A stretch of DNA of 64,000 nt, taken from assembly GCA_948524275.1 (NCBI GenBank), contig CAOSLI010000002.1, positions 248,001 through 312,000 of the forward strand, read 5' to 3'. Made by a program: the position numbers and the translations under genes. Positions 9,787 to 17,494 of this stretch are shown here, one piece after another. The DNA is from an uncultured Clostridia bacterium. GTDB lineage: Bacteria > Bacillota > Clostridia > TANB77 > CAG-508. Under the pieces are notes generated by a model. That model searched no databases and was not told the DNA's origin. It was given only the letters and a program-made list of their open reading frames with translations. The number at the start of each line of letters is the position of its first letter. Positions within the stretch are counted from its first letter, which is position 1.

Positions 9787-9799
9787 AGGTATTCTCCTC

Positions 9800-10018
9800 T
9801 CATTTTAATGGGTCATATCCTCCCTTAGAAAAAGGATTGCACTTTAATATTCTAATTACACCTAAAAAAATTCCCTTAATACATCCATACTTCTCAATTG
9901 CTTGTTTCATATATTCAGAGCAAGTGGGATAATATTTGCAATTTATTCCCCTATTTCTAAAAAAAGGTGAAATATTTTTTTGGTAATAATTTAAAATACA
10001 AATTAAAAATTTTTTCAT
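9800..10018 (-). CDS. yidD: Membrane protein insertion efficiency factor YidD
   Basis: 72 residues. YidD is a small membrane-associated protein that aids YidC-dependent insertion. The family core is intact: YQKNISPFF---INCKYYPTCSEYMKQAIEKYG and the end IRILKCNPFSKGGYDPL, with the conserved Cys residues and the GG-D-P motif. The start codon overlaps the rnpA stop, indicating translational coupling. Confidence 0.96.
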   Translation of the reverse strand: MKKFLICILNYYQKNISPFFRNRGINCKYYPTCSEYMKQAIEKYGCIKGIFLGVIRILKCNPFSKGGYDPLK

Positions 10019-10362
10019 TTTATTTTTAATATTCCTAATTTTACAAATATTTTTTTAGTGTCATTGTAAATAACTTGATAAGAAAGATCTTGAATATTTT
10101 CTTTTTTATTCCAAATAAAAACTAAATCATATCCTTTTTCGGAATCTTTTTCTATTTGTTGATATGCAGCTCTTATTTTTCTCTTTATTTCATTTCTTTT
10201 TACAGCATTGCATAGTTTAGTACTAATTGCTATTCCTAATCTATTATATTCTTTTTTGTTTTTTAAAACATATAAAATAATTTGCTTTCCTATGTAATAC
10301 TTTCCCCTATTAAAAACGTTTTTAAATTCATAATTCATTTTTAATGTTTTTATTTTCTTCAT
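10015..10362 (-). CDS. rnpA: Ribonuclease P protein component
   Basis: 115 residues. RnpA is the protein subunit of RNase P, which matures tRNA 5' ends. The basic protein has the family RNR-type motif here as NAVKRNEIKRKIRAAYQ, plus the N-terminal NYEFKNVFNRGKYY and the segment DLVFIWNKK. It lies between rpmH and yidD as in nearly all bacteria, with GGAAAG upstream of its ATG. Confidence 0.95.
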   Translation of the reverse strand: MKKIKTLKMNYEFKNVFNRGKYYIGKQIILYVLKNKKEYNRLGIAISTKLCNAVKRNEIKRKIRAAYQQIEKDSEKGYDLVFIWNKKENIQDLSYQVIYNDTKKIFVKLGILKIK

Positions 10363-10399
10363 AGATATATCTTTCCTTTAGTACTAAGCCATAAGACCA

Positions 10400-10427
10400 T
10401 AAAAAGGTCACAGATTATCTCGTGACC
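10400..10427 (-). terminator. Terminator or attenuator between rpmH and rnpA
   Basis: On the minus strand GGTCAC (10-base loop) GTGACC is followed by TTTTTATGG. It could set the rpmH:rnpA transcript ratio by partial termination (inference). Confidence 0.65.
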
Positions 10428-10432
10428 ATATT

Positions 10433-10567
10433 TTACGCACTAAGCTTTTTTCTTCCTTTAGCGCGTCTTGCTTTTATAATATTTCTACCTTGTCTTGTTG
10501 ACATTCTTTTCATAAAACCATGTTCTTTTTGTTCTTGTCTCTTTTTTGGTTGAAATGTTCTTTTCAT
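10433..10567 (-). CDS. rpmH: Large ribosomal subunit protein bL34
   Basis: 44 residues. The start MKRTFQPKKRQEQKEHGF and the continuing MKRMSTRQGRNIIKARRAKGR match bL34 at full length, ending KKLSA. It is the first gene of the leftward operon and starts with a purine-rich ribosome binding site. A near-consensus promoter lies about 70 bases upstream. Confidence 0.97.
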   Translation of the reverse strand: MKRTFQPKKRQEQKEHGFMKRMSTRQGRNIIKARRAKGRKKLSA

Positions 10568-10637
10568 TGATTTGCTCCTCCACTCTCTTTCTATATACAA
10601 ATCTTCAGTTTATATAAAGATTTGTCGTGCATTCAAT

Positions 10638-10667
10638 ATTATATACCCGTTATGTTAATTATGTCAA
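10638..10667 (-). promoter_or_regulatory. Sigma-A-type promoter of rpmH
   Basis: Reading the minus strand: TTGACA (10667-10662), an 18-base spacer, TATAAT (10643-10638). Both hexamers are perfect consensus. Confidence 0.85.
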
Positions 10668-10709
10668 GAGATTTTTCCTAAATTTTTTCTAAAAATATTG
10701 TTTTTTTTC

Positions 10710-10739
10710 TTGACTATTTGGCATCTCTTTTGATATTAT
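10710..10739 (+). promoter_or_regulatory. Sigma-A-type promoter of dnaA
   Basis: TTGACT (10710-10715), an 18-base spacer, TATTAT (10734-10739). It lies about 120 bases before the dnaA ATG and just upstream of two DnaA boxes, consistent with autoregulation by DnaA. Confidence 0.7.
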
Positions 10740-10782
10740 ATATAAAAATTATGAGATACAAAAGAAAATGTTATTTAAATAG

Positions 10783-10815
10783 ATTTCCACAGCTTACTTT
10801 TTTACCTGTGGATAT
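10783..10815 (+). promoter_or_regulatory. Upstream DnaA-box pair (first part of bipartite oriC)
   Basis: ATTTCCACA at 10783-10791 and, in opposite orientation, TGTGGATAT at 10807-10815, each one mismatch from TTATCCACA. They lie in the dnaA leader, as in the bipartite Bacillus-type origin. Confidence 0.75.
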
Positions 10816-10857
10816 TAAATAACTTTTTTTATTTTATTATAAAAGGGGCGAAAGATA

Positions 10858-12193
10858 ATGCAGTCGGAAATGCTAAAAGAACTATGGATTAGAGCAAAAG
10901 AATTATTAAGAGAAGAAACTACTGTTATCACTTATGAAACATGGATTCAGCCATTAGAATTAAAAAGTATAAATGAAAATAGTATAGTTTTAATTGCTTC
11001 AAACTCTTTTCAAAGAGATACAGTAGAATCTAGATACCTAGATTTATTAACTAATACATTTAATTTTTTAACAAATAAAAAATGTAAAGTTACAATTAAG
11101 TTAGATAGCGACGAAACTGAAATTATAGCACCTAATCAGTCTGTAGGAAATAACAAATTACTTATTAATTCGGGGTTAAATCCAAAGTATACTTTCAATA
11201 GTTTTGTTGTAGGAAATAATAATAAATTTGCACAAGCAGCAGCAATGGGAGTCGCAGAAACACCAGGTTCAAAATACAATCCATTTTTTATATATGGGGG
11301 TGTAGGACTTGGCAAAACTCACCTTATGCAAGCTATTCGGAAATCAGGTACTAAGTAAAAATCAAAATGCAAAAGTATTATATGTAACATCAGAAAATTT
11401 TACTAATCAATTAATTAATGCATTAAAAGACCAAGCAACAGAAAAATTTAGAGAAAAATATAGAAATATTGATATTTTATTAATTGATGACATTCAGTTT
11501 ATAGCTAATAAAAAGAGTACACAAGAAGAATTTTTCCATACGTTTAATACATTATATGAATCAGGAAAGCAGATTGTCCTTTCTAGTGATAAACCACCAA
11601 AAGATATTGAATTATTAGAAGAACGTTTAAAATCTAGATTTGAATGGGGACTTATTGCAGATATATCAAACCCTGATTATGAAACCCGTTTAGCAATATT
11701 AAGAAAGAAAACTCAATTAGATAATATAATTATTGATGATGAAATACTTTCGACTATAGCAACAAAGGTAGATTCAAATATTCGTGAATTAGAAGGAACC
11801 TTAAATAAATTGATTGCAAAAGCATCTTTAACTAATAGTCCTATAACAATGGAAATGACAGAAAAAGCTATAAACGACATTGTATCTCAACAAGATAAAG
11901 TTATTTCATCCGAATATATACAAGAAGTTGTAGGGAAGTACTTTAGTGTTCCATCACAAGATTTAAAAGGTGCAAAAAGATCTGCTGATGTAACATTTCC
12001 TAGACAAATTGCTATGTATTTATGTAGAAATGTTGCACAGATGTCTCTTCCTCAGATAGGAAATGATTTTGGAAAAAGAGATCATACTACAGTAATGCAT
12101 GCATGTAATAAAATAGAAAAAGAAATTAAATCAAATTCCAACACAAAATTAATTGTGGAAAGTGTGAAAAGAATACTTCTTTCTGAAAATTAA
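10858..12193 (+). CDS. dnaA: Chromosomal replication initiator DnaA, read through a +1 frameshift at CGG (11338-11340)
   Basis: DnaA binds oriC and opens it. Domain I begins LKELWIRAKELLREETTVITYETW. The frame then reaches Walker A GVGLGKTHLM (about 149-158) and Ala-Ile. An extra C at 11338 makes the next codon CGG, and the zero frame stops after 166 residues. Skipping one base after ATT gives AIGNQVLSKN, exactly the family sequence, and the second frame continues uninterrupted: Walker B ILLIDDIQFIANK, sensor and lid regions, and domain IV DLKGAKRSADVTFPRQIAMYL and FGKRDHTTVMHAC. The rejoined product is 444 residues, normal length. An internal TTG start at 11309 is not plausible, as it would lose domain I and the P-loop. 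Because dnaA is essential and otherwise intact, either the base is an error or the gene needs +1 frameshifting. Pattern shared with pflB and a Fic gene. Confidence 0.95.
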
Positions 12194-12289
12194 TAAAAAA
12201 ATAAACAAAAATTAAATATTAATAAAATTTATGTTTGTAAAAATTTTGTTTGATAAATAAAAGGTCAAATTCTTCCTACGGAAGAGTGA

Positions 12290-12510
12290 TATTGGTTATC
12301 CACATACTACATGTTGAAAAGGTGTAGATAACCTGTGGAAAATAAAAAATGTGTATAATTAAAATAATTGTGTGAATAAGATAAAAAGTTTTCCACATAA
12401 TTATCAACATATGTGAATATACGCATATTTAGATGTAGGTAAGTTTTCCACATAATTCACATGTACTACTATTACTACTACTATATATATTTATATTATT
12501 ATTAAAAAAG
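12290..12510 (+). other. oriC: Replication origin oriC: DnaA boxes, DnaA-trio element and AT-rich unwinding region
   Basis: The dnaA-dnaN gap contains TTATCCACA (12297-12305), TGTGGAAAA (12335-12343), TGTGAATAA (12371-12379), TTTTCCACA (12389-12397), TTATCAACA (12401-12409), TTTTCCACA (12444-12452) and TAATTCACA (12453-12461). Immediately after come repeated TAC/ACT triplets (12464-12484), whose complementary strand reads TAG repeats, the DnaA-trio pattern of Bacillus subtilis. A pure A/T tract follows (12482-12513). This is the standard basal unwinding system layout. A small hairpin CTTCC-TAC-GGAAG lies at 12273-12285. Confidence 0.88.
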
Positions 12511-12524
12511 AAAGGAAAAAAATC

Positions 12525-13646
12525 ATGAAATTCATTTGTAATAAAGAAAAAATGCTTAAAGCTATTAATTCCGTAACAAAAGCTGTTGCTGTTAGAACAA
12601 CAATGCCAATATTAGAGGGGATACTTATTCAAACTAATGATAATGATATTAAATTAACATGTTATGACTTAGAATTAGGAATAGAATACATAATAAATGA
12701 TTGCGAAATAATAGAACATGGAGCAAGCATAGTAAATGCAACTATGTTTAGTGAGATAATTAGAAGATTACCTGATACAGAGATAAAAATAGAAGTAAAT
12801 GAAAATAATTTATTAGTAATCGAATGTGAAGGATCTCTATATAAATTAGCAACAATGAATCCAGAAGACTTTCCTGAATTACCAGAAATAAATGTTGAAA
12901 ATTCAATAGAAATTGAACAAAATACATTAAAAGAAATGATTAGAAAAACAATATTTGCAATAAGTACAGAAGAAAATAGACCAATATTTACAGGAAGTTT
13001 ATTTGAAGTAAAAAACAATAAATTAAATGTTGTTGCTGTTGATGGATTTAGATTAGCATGGAAAAATAAATTTTTACAAGAAAAAACAAATGACTTTACA
13101 GCAGTAATACCAGGAAGAACATTAACAGAAATAAATAAAATATTATTAGATACTTTTGGAACTGTTAAAATTGGAATAGCAAAGAATCAAGCTCTTTTTG
13201 AAATAGAAAACTGTAAGATAGTAACTAGATTGTTGGATGGAGAATTTTTAAACTATTCAAGTGTAATACCTGATAAATGGGAGACAAGAGTAAGAGTTAA
13301 TAGAAGTCTAATATCAAATTGTTTTGAGAGAATAAGCTTAATATCATCATCAAGTATAGAAAAAGAAAAGAAATATCCAGTAAAAGTTGAAGTTGATGTT
13401 GGAAAAATAACAATTTCATGTACAAATCAAACTGGTGACGCAAAAGAAGAATTATTTGTTAATACTGAGGGAAAACCATTAGAGGCAGGATTTAATCCAA
13501 AATATTTCCTAGATGTATTTAGAAATATTGATGATGAAGAAGTCTTTATTGACTTTGGAAGTAGTATATCACCATGTATTGTTAGAAGCGTAGAAGAAGA
13601 GGGTGATTACAAATATATGATTCTTCCAATTAGATTAAATGGTTAA
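12525..13646 (+). CDS. dnaN: DNA polymerase III beta subunit (sliding clamp)
   Basis: 373 residues, typical. The beta clamp encircles DNA and tethers polymerase and other partners. It starts MKFICNKEKMLKAINSVTKAV, with TTMPILEGILIQ, the central ENRPIFTGSLFEV and VAVDGFRLAWKN, and the C-terminal MILPIRLNG, where the M-L-P-I/M-R-L end is the conserved partner-binding pocket. An AAAGGA ribosome binding site lies right after the oriC unwinding region. Confidence 0.97.
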   Translation: MKFICNKEKMLKAINSVTKAVAVRTTMPILEGILIQTNDNDIKLTCYDLELGIEYIINDCEIIEHGASIVNATMFSEIIRRLPDTEIKIEVNENNLLVIECEGSLYKLATMNPEDFPELPEINVENSIEIEQNTLKEMIRKTIFAISTEENRPIFTGSLFEVKNNKLNVVAVDGFRLAWKNKFLQEKTNDFTAVIPGRTLTEINKILLDTFGTVKIGIAKNQALFEIENCKIVTRLLDGEFLNYSSVIPDKWETRVRVNRSLISNCFERISLISSSSIEKEKKYPVKVEVDVGKITISCTNQTGDAKEELFVNTEGKPLEAGFNPKYFLDVFRNIDDEEVFIDFGSSISPCIVRSVEEEGDYKYMILPIRLNG

Positions 13647-13654
13647 AGAAATAA

Positions 13655-13686
13655 TTATCCACATTTTGCAAACAGAATGTGGATAT
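13655..13686 (+). promoter_or_regulatory. Inverted pair of DnaA boxes at the recF start
   Basis: A perfect TTATCCACA (13655-13663) and an opposed TGTGGATAT (13678-13686) are separated by 14 bases in the 53-base dnaN-recF gap. They form a dyad whose right arm ends 13 bases before the recF ATG. Confidence 0.7.
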
Positions 13687-13699
13687 AATTGGAGATAAC

Positions 13700-14746
13700 A
13701 TGTACATAAAAAAGATAAAAATTCAGAATTTTAGAAATTATGAAAATCAAGAAATTGAATTAGAAAAAAATATTAATATTTTTTATGGAGATAATGCGCA
13801 GGGAAAAACAAATATACTAGAAGCAATTTTTGTATCTGCATTTGGAAAATCATTTCGAACGAATAAAGAAAAAGAGATGATAAAAAGGAAAGAAGAATTT
13901 GCAACTATAGAAATAGAATATCAAAAAAAAGATAGAGATGGAAAAATAAAAATAAATATTGATGATAAAAAAGAAGTATATGTAAATAATATAAAAATAA
14001 AAAAATTAAGTGAATTATTAGGGAATATTAATTTAGTAATTTTTACTCCAGATGATATTGGAATATTAAAAGAAGGTCCAGAATCAAGACGAAAATTTTT
14101 AAATATGATGATTGGACAACTTAGGATAAATTATATACATATATTAAATGATTATAAAAATACATTAGAACAAAGAAATAATTATTTAAAAGGTCAGGAT
14201 ATTAATTCGGATATGCTTGATATTTGGGATGAGAAGTTAGCTGAATATGGAGAAAAAATATATAATTATAGAAATGAATATATAGAAAAAATAAAAGAGA
14301 AAATAAAAAATATTCATTCAGAAATAACAAAAGAGGAAATTAATATTAAATATATTTCTGATTGCCGAAATAGGGAGGAATATTTAAAAAAACTAAAAAA
14401 CAATAGAAAAATAGATAGTATAAAAGGTTATACATCATCAGGAATTCATAGAGATGATTTTAAGGTATTTATTAATGGTGAAGAAGTAAACATTTATGGT
14501 TCACAAGGACAAAATAGAACTGCAATATTATCGCTAAAATTATCAGAATTACAAGTGATATATGATGAAATTGGAGAATATCCAATATTATTGCTAGATG
14601 ATTTTATGTCAGAATTAGATGAAAAAAGAATTTCTAAATTTTTAACTAATATAGAAAATATTCAAGTTGTAATAACATGTACTAAAAATATTAATATAAA
14701 TAACAGTAATTCTTATAAAGTAATAAATGGTCAAATAGAAAATTAG
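13700..14746 (+). CDS. recF: DNA replication and repair protein RecF
   Basis: 348 residues. RecF is an SMC-like ATPase that helps load RecA at gaps. It opens MYIKKIKIQNFRNYE, with Walker A GDNAQGKTNILEAI (about 30-43), NLVIFTPDDIGILKEGPESRR, signature SQGQNRTAILSLKLSEL and Walker B ILLLDDFMSELDE. I use the ATG at 13700, preceded by GGAG, rather than the upstream in-frame ATG at 13679, which lies inside the DnaA-box dyad. It is followed by gyrB. Confidence 0.96.
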   Translation: MYIKKIKIQNFRNYENQEIELEKNINIFYGDNAQGKTNILEAIFVSAFGKSFRTNKEKEMIKRKEEFATIEIEYQKKDRDGKIKINIDDKKEVYVNNIKIKKLSELLGNINLVIFTPDDIGILKEGPESRRKFLNMMIGQLRINYIHILNDYKNTLEQRNNYLKGQDINSDMLDIWDEKLAEYGEKIYNYRNEYIEKIKEKIKNIHSEITKEEINIKYISDCRNREEYLKKLKNNRKIDSIKGYTSSGIHRDDFKVFINGEEVNIYGSQGQNRTAILSLKLSELQVIYDEIGEYPILLLDDFMSELDEKRISKFLTNIENIQVVITCTKNININNSNSYKVINGQIEN

Positions 14747-14846
14747 TAAAATATAAAAGTAGAAACTTGACAAAATTAAAAATTAAAAATAAACTATAAG
14801 TTAGTAGATAATTTAGAGCCATAAAAGAAAGGAATAATTTATAAAC

Positions 14847-16775
14847 ATGGAAAAATATAATCACGAATATGGAGCTAATCAAATTCAAGTACTTGAAGGA
14901 CTAGAAGCTGTTAGAAAGAGACCAGGTATGTATATTGGAAGTGTGTCTATCAGAGGTCTACATCATTTAGTATATGAAATTGTTGACAACTGTGTTGATG
15001 AAGCATTAGCTGGATATTGTACTAATATAGATATTAAAATAGAACCAGGAAATATAATTTATGTTGAAGATAATGGAAGAGGAATTCCTATTGATGAACA
15101 TCCAAAAACTCATATTTCTGCAGCAGAGACAGTATATACAGTACTTCATGCAGGTGGAAAATTTGGTGGAGATAGTGGATATAAGGTTTCAGGAGGACTT
15201 CATGGAGTTGGTGCGTCAGTTGTAAATGCTTTAGCAACCTGGACTGAAGTTACAATACAAAGAGATGGTGGAATCTATCAAATGAAATTTGAGAGAGGAA
15301 AGACCGTAGAAAAATTAACAAGAATAGGTGACTCTGATAAAACAGGTACAAAGGTTAGATTTTTAGCCGATGATACAATTTTTGAAACATTAGAATATGA
15401 TTATAATACATTAGAAGACAGATTTAGAGAAATGGCATTTTTAACAAAGGGACTAAGAATTACTATTGAAGATTTAAGAGAAGAAAATCCAAAAAAAGGT
15501 GATTTTTGTTATGAAGGAGGTCTTCGTTCTTTTGTAGAATTCTTAAATAAAAATAAAGAAAAAATAAATCCAGATCCAATATATATTGAAAAGGTAAATG
15601 CAGAAGTTCCAGTAGAAGTCGCACTTCAATATACAACTGCATATAGTGAAAATATATATTCATTTGTAAATAACATTAATACAATAGAAGGTGGAACTCA
15701 CTTAGAAGGATTTAAAAGAGCATTAACAAAGGTATTTAATGATTATGCAAGATCACATGGAATATTAAAAGAAAAAGATGCAAATCTGCAAGGGGAAGAT
15801 ATTAGAGAAGGACTAACAGCTGTTATATCCGTAAAAGTCAAAGAGCCACAATTCGAAGGACAAACTAAGACAAAGTTAGGAAATAGTAATGTTACAGGAG
15901 TAGTACAATCAGCAGTAGTAGATACATTAAGTGCATATTTAGAGGAAAATCCATCTGTGTCAAAAGCAATACTAGAAAAATGTATAAGTGCATCACGTGC
16001 TCGTGAAGCAGCAAGAAAAGCAAGAGAATTAGTTAGAAAGAAGAATTCGCTAGAAGTAACAACATTACCTGGAAAACTAGCTGATTGTAGTAGTAAAAAT
16101 GCAGATGAATGTGAAGTATATATAGTAGAGGGAGACTCTGCAGGAGGAAGCGCAAAACAAGGAAGAAACAGAAAATATCAAGCAATTTTACCACTATGGG
16201 GAAAAATGCTTAATGTTGAAAAATCAAGAGCAGATAAAATATATAATAATGAGAAATTAAAACCAGTAATCCAAGCAATAGGAGCAGGAATAGGAGCAGA
16301 CTTCGACATAACAAAAATAAGATATGGAAAAGTAGTAATTATGGCTGATGCCGATGTTGATGGAGCACATATAAGAACATTGTTATTAACATTTTTCTTT
16401 AGATATATGAGACCTTTAATTGAACAAGGGCATGTATTTTTAGCACAACCACCACTATTTAAAATATCTAAAAAAGGTATGGAAGATATATATTGGTATG
16501 AAGAAGATATGTCAGGAGCATATAAGATATTAGACGAAAGAGGTGTTGCAAGAGATCAAGTAAGCATTCAAAGATACAAAGGTCTAGGAGAAATGAATCC
16601 TGAACAATTATGGGAAACAACAATGGATCCAGAAAACAGAATATTTGTAAAGGTTACAATGGAGGATGCAATGAAAGCAGACGAAATATTTACAATATTA
16701 ATGGGAGATGAAATAGAACCAAGAAGAGAGTTTATTGAAAATAATGCTAAATTTGTCAAAAATCTTGATGTGTAA
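14847..16775 (+). CDS. gyrB: DNA gyrase subunit B
   Basis: 642 residues, the Gram-positive length. GyrB provides the ATPase of DNA gyrase. GHKL ATPase motifs: EIVDNCVDEALAG, VEDNGRGIPID and SGGLHGVGASVVNAL. The TOPRIM domain has VEGDSAGGSAKQGRNR and later DADVDGAHIRTLLLT. The C-terminal QRYKGLGEMNPEQLWETTMDP is canonical. The start has AAAGGA upstream. A strong terminator follows, so gyrA, 4.5 kb away, is transcribed separately. Confidence 0.98.
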   Translation: MEKYNHEYGANQIQVLEGLEAVRKRPGMYIGSVSIRGLHHLVYEIVDNCVDEALAGYCTNIDIKIEPGNIIYVEDNGRGIPIDEHPKTHISAAETVYTVLHAGGKFGGDSGYKVSGGLHGVGASVVNALATWTEVTIQRDGGIYQMKFERGKTVEKLTRIGDSDKTGTKVRFLADDTIFETLEYDYNTLEDRFREMAFLTKGLRITIEDLREENPKKGDFCYEGGLRSFVEFLNKNKEKINPDPIYIEKVNAEVPVEVALQYTTAYSENIYSFVNNINTIEGGTHLEGFKRALTKVFNDYARSHGILKEKDANLQGEDIREGLTAVISVKVKEPQFEGQTKTKLGNSNVTGVVQSAVVDTLSAYLEENPSVSKAILEKCISASRAREAARKARELVRKKNSLEVTTLPGKLADCSSKNADECEVYIVEGDSAGGSAKQGRNRKYQAILPLWGKMLNVEKSRADKIYNNEKLKPVIQAIGAGIGADFDITKIRYGKVVIMADADVDGAHIRTLLLTFFFRYMRPLIEQGHVFLAQPPLFKISKKGMEDIYWYEEDMSGAYKILDERGVARDQVSIQRYKGLGEMNPEQLWETTMDPENRIFVKVTMEDAMKADEIFTILMGDEIEPRREFIENNAKFVKNLDV

Positions 16776-16829
16776 ATAATAAAAATTATTTAGAAATTAC
16801 ATAATGAAGGATACTTTTAGAATCATAAA

Positions 16830-16861
16830 ACCGCAGTATAGCAATGTGCTGCGGTCTTTTT
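16830..16861 (+). terminator. Intrinsic terminator after gyrB
   Basis: ACCGCA at 16830-16835 and TGCGGT at 16850-16855 form a stem that extends inward, followed by CTTTTTG. Confidence 0.8.
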
Positions 16862-16925
16862 GTCGAATGTTGTCGATGAGAAAATAATAAAAAATATTGA
16901 CAAATAATGACAAATGGTGTAATAT
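16861..16925 (+). promoter_or_regulatory. Promoter of the T4SS-like operon with two Spo0A-box-like sites
   Basis: TTGACA (16897-16902), a 17-base spacer and TAATAT (16920-16925) form a good sigma-A promoter 20 bases before the first T4SS-like gene. Upstream are TGTCGAA (16861-16867, exact Spo0A-box core) and TGTCGAT (16871-16877). The 13-mer starting at 16861 recurs exactly at 63883. Confidence 0.65.
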
Positions 16926-16946
16926 GGAAAATAAGAAAGGAGAAAA

Positions 16947-17474
16947 ATGAAAATTGAACAAATACATTCTGTTCAAAATTGGTTGCCTTTTGATAAGATT
17001 TTAGAAAATGGAATTATTAAATTAAGAGATTCCTCCTATATAAAAATATTAAATATTAGTCCAATAAACTATGTTCTAAAATCTGATATTGAAAAAGAGG
17101 CAATATTAGACTCTTATAAAAATATATTTAAGAGTTGTGATTTCAATTTACAAATTTTAATTCAGAGCCAAAAAGAAGATTTAAATACTCATATAAAAAA
17201 TTTAAGAAAAAATAACTATTATCCAAAAATAAAAAAAGAATATATTGAATATTTAAATAATTTTATAAAAAATAGAAAAACATCTAATAAAAAATTTTAT
17301 TTAATCTTAAAAAATTCCCCATCAGAAGAAAACGAAGAATTAATAATAACAAATCTTGAAGACAAATATATGAAAATAAAAGATTTATTTTTAAGGTGCG
17401 GAAATTTTGTATCCACTTATACAGAAGAAGAACAAATTGTAGAGATTTTATTCTCTTTCATTAATTCAAAATAA
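16947..17474 (+). CDS. Hypothetical protein, probable separate N-terminal domain of a VirB4-type ATPase
   Basis: 175 residues, no signal or membrane helix. The N-terminus (QNWLPFDKILENGIIKLRDSSYIKILNISP) and the central strand-helix pattern resemble the N-terminal non-ATPase domain found fused to, or encoded before, VirB4/TraC-type conjugation ATPases in Clostridia; this is remembered family likeness, not a computed match. It is immediately followed (21 bases) by a VirB4-like ATPase whose own N-terminus is short, which supports a split protein. It is the first gene of a four-gene plus-strand operon between gyrB and gyrA. Clear ribosome binding site GAAAGGAG. Confidence 0.6.
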   Translation: MKIEQIHSVQNWLPFDKILENGIIKLRDSSYIKILNISPINYVLKSDIEKEAILDSYKNIFKSCDFNLQILIQSQKEDLNTHIKNLRKNNYYPKIKKEYIEYLNNFIKNRKTSNKKFYLILKNSPSEENEELIITNLEDKYMKIKDLFLRCGNFVSTYTEEEQIVEILFSFINSK

Positions 17475-17494
17475 TTCAAAGAAAAACCAAAGAG

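Noticed and set aside
11309..12193. A separate gene for the C-terminal part of DnaA starting at TTG 11309
   Set aside because: The TTG lies inside the Walker A coding sequence, has no ribosome binding site, and its first ten residues are out-of-frame text; the real protein continues by a +1 shift at 11338.
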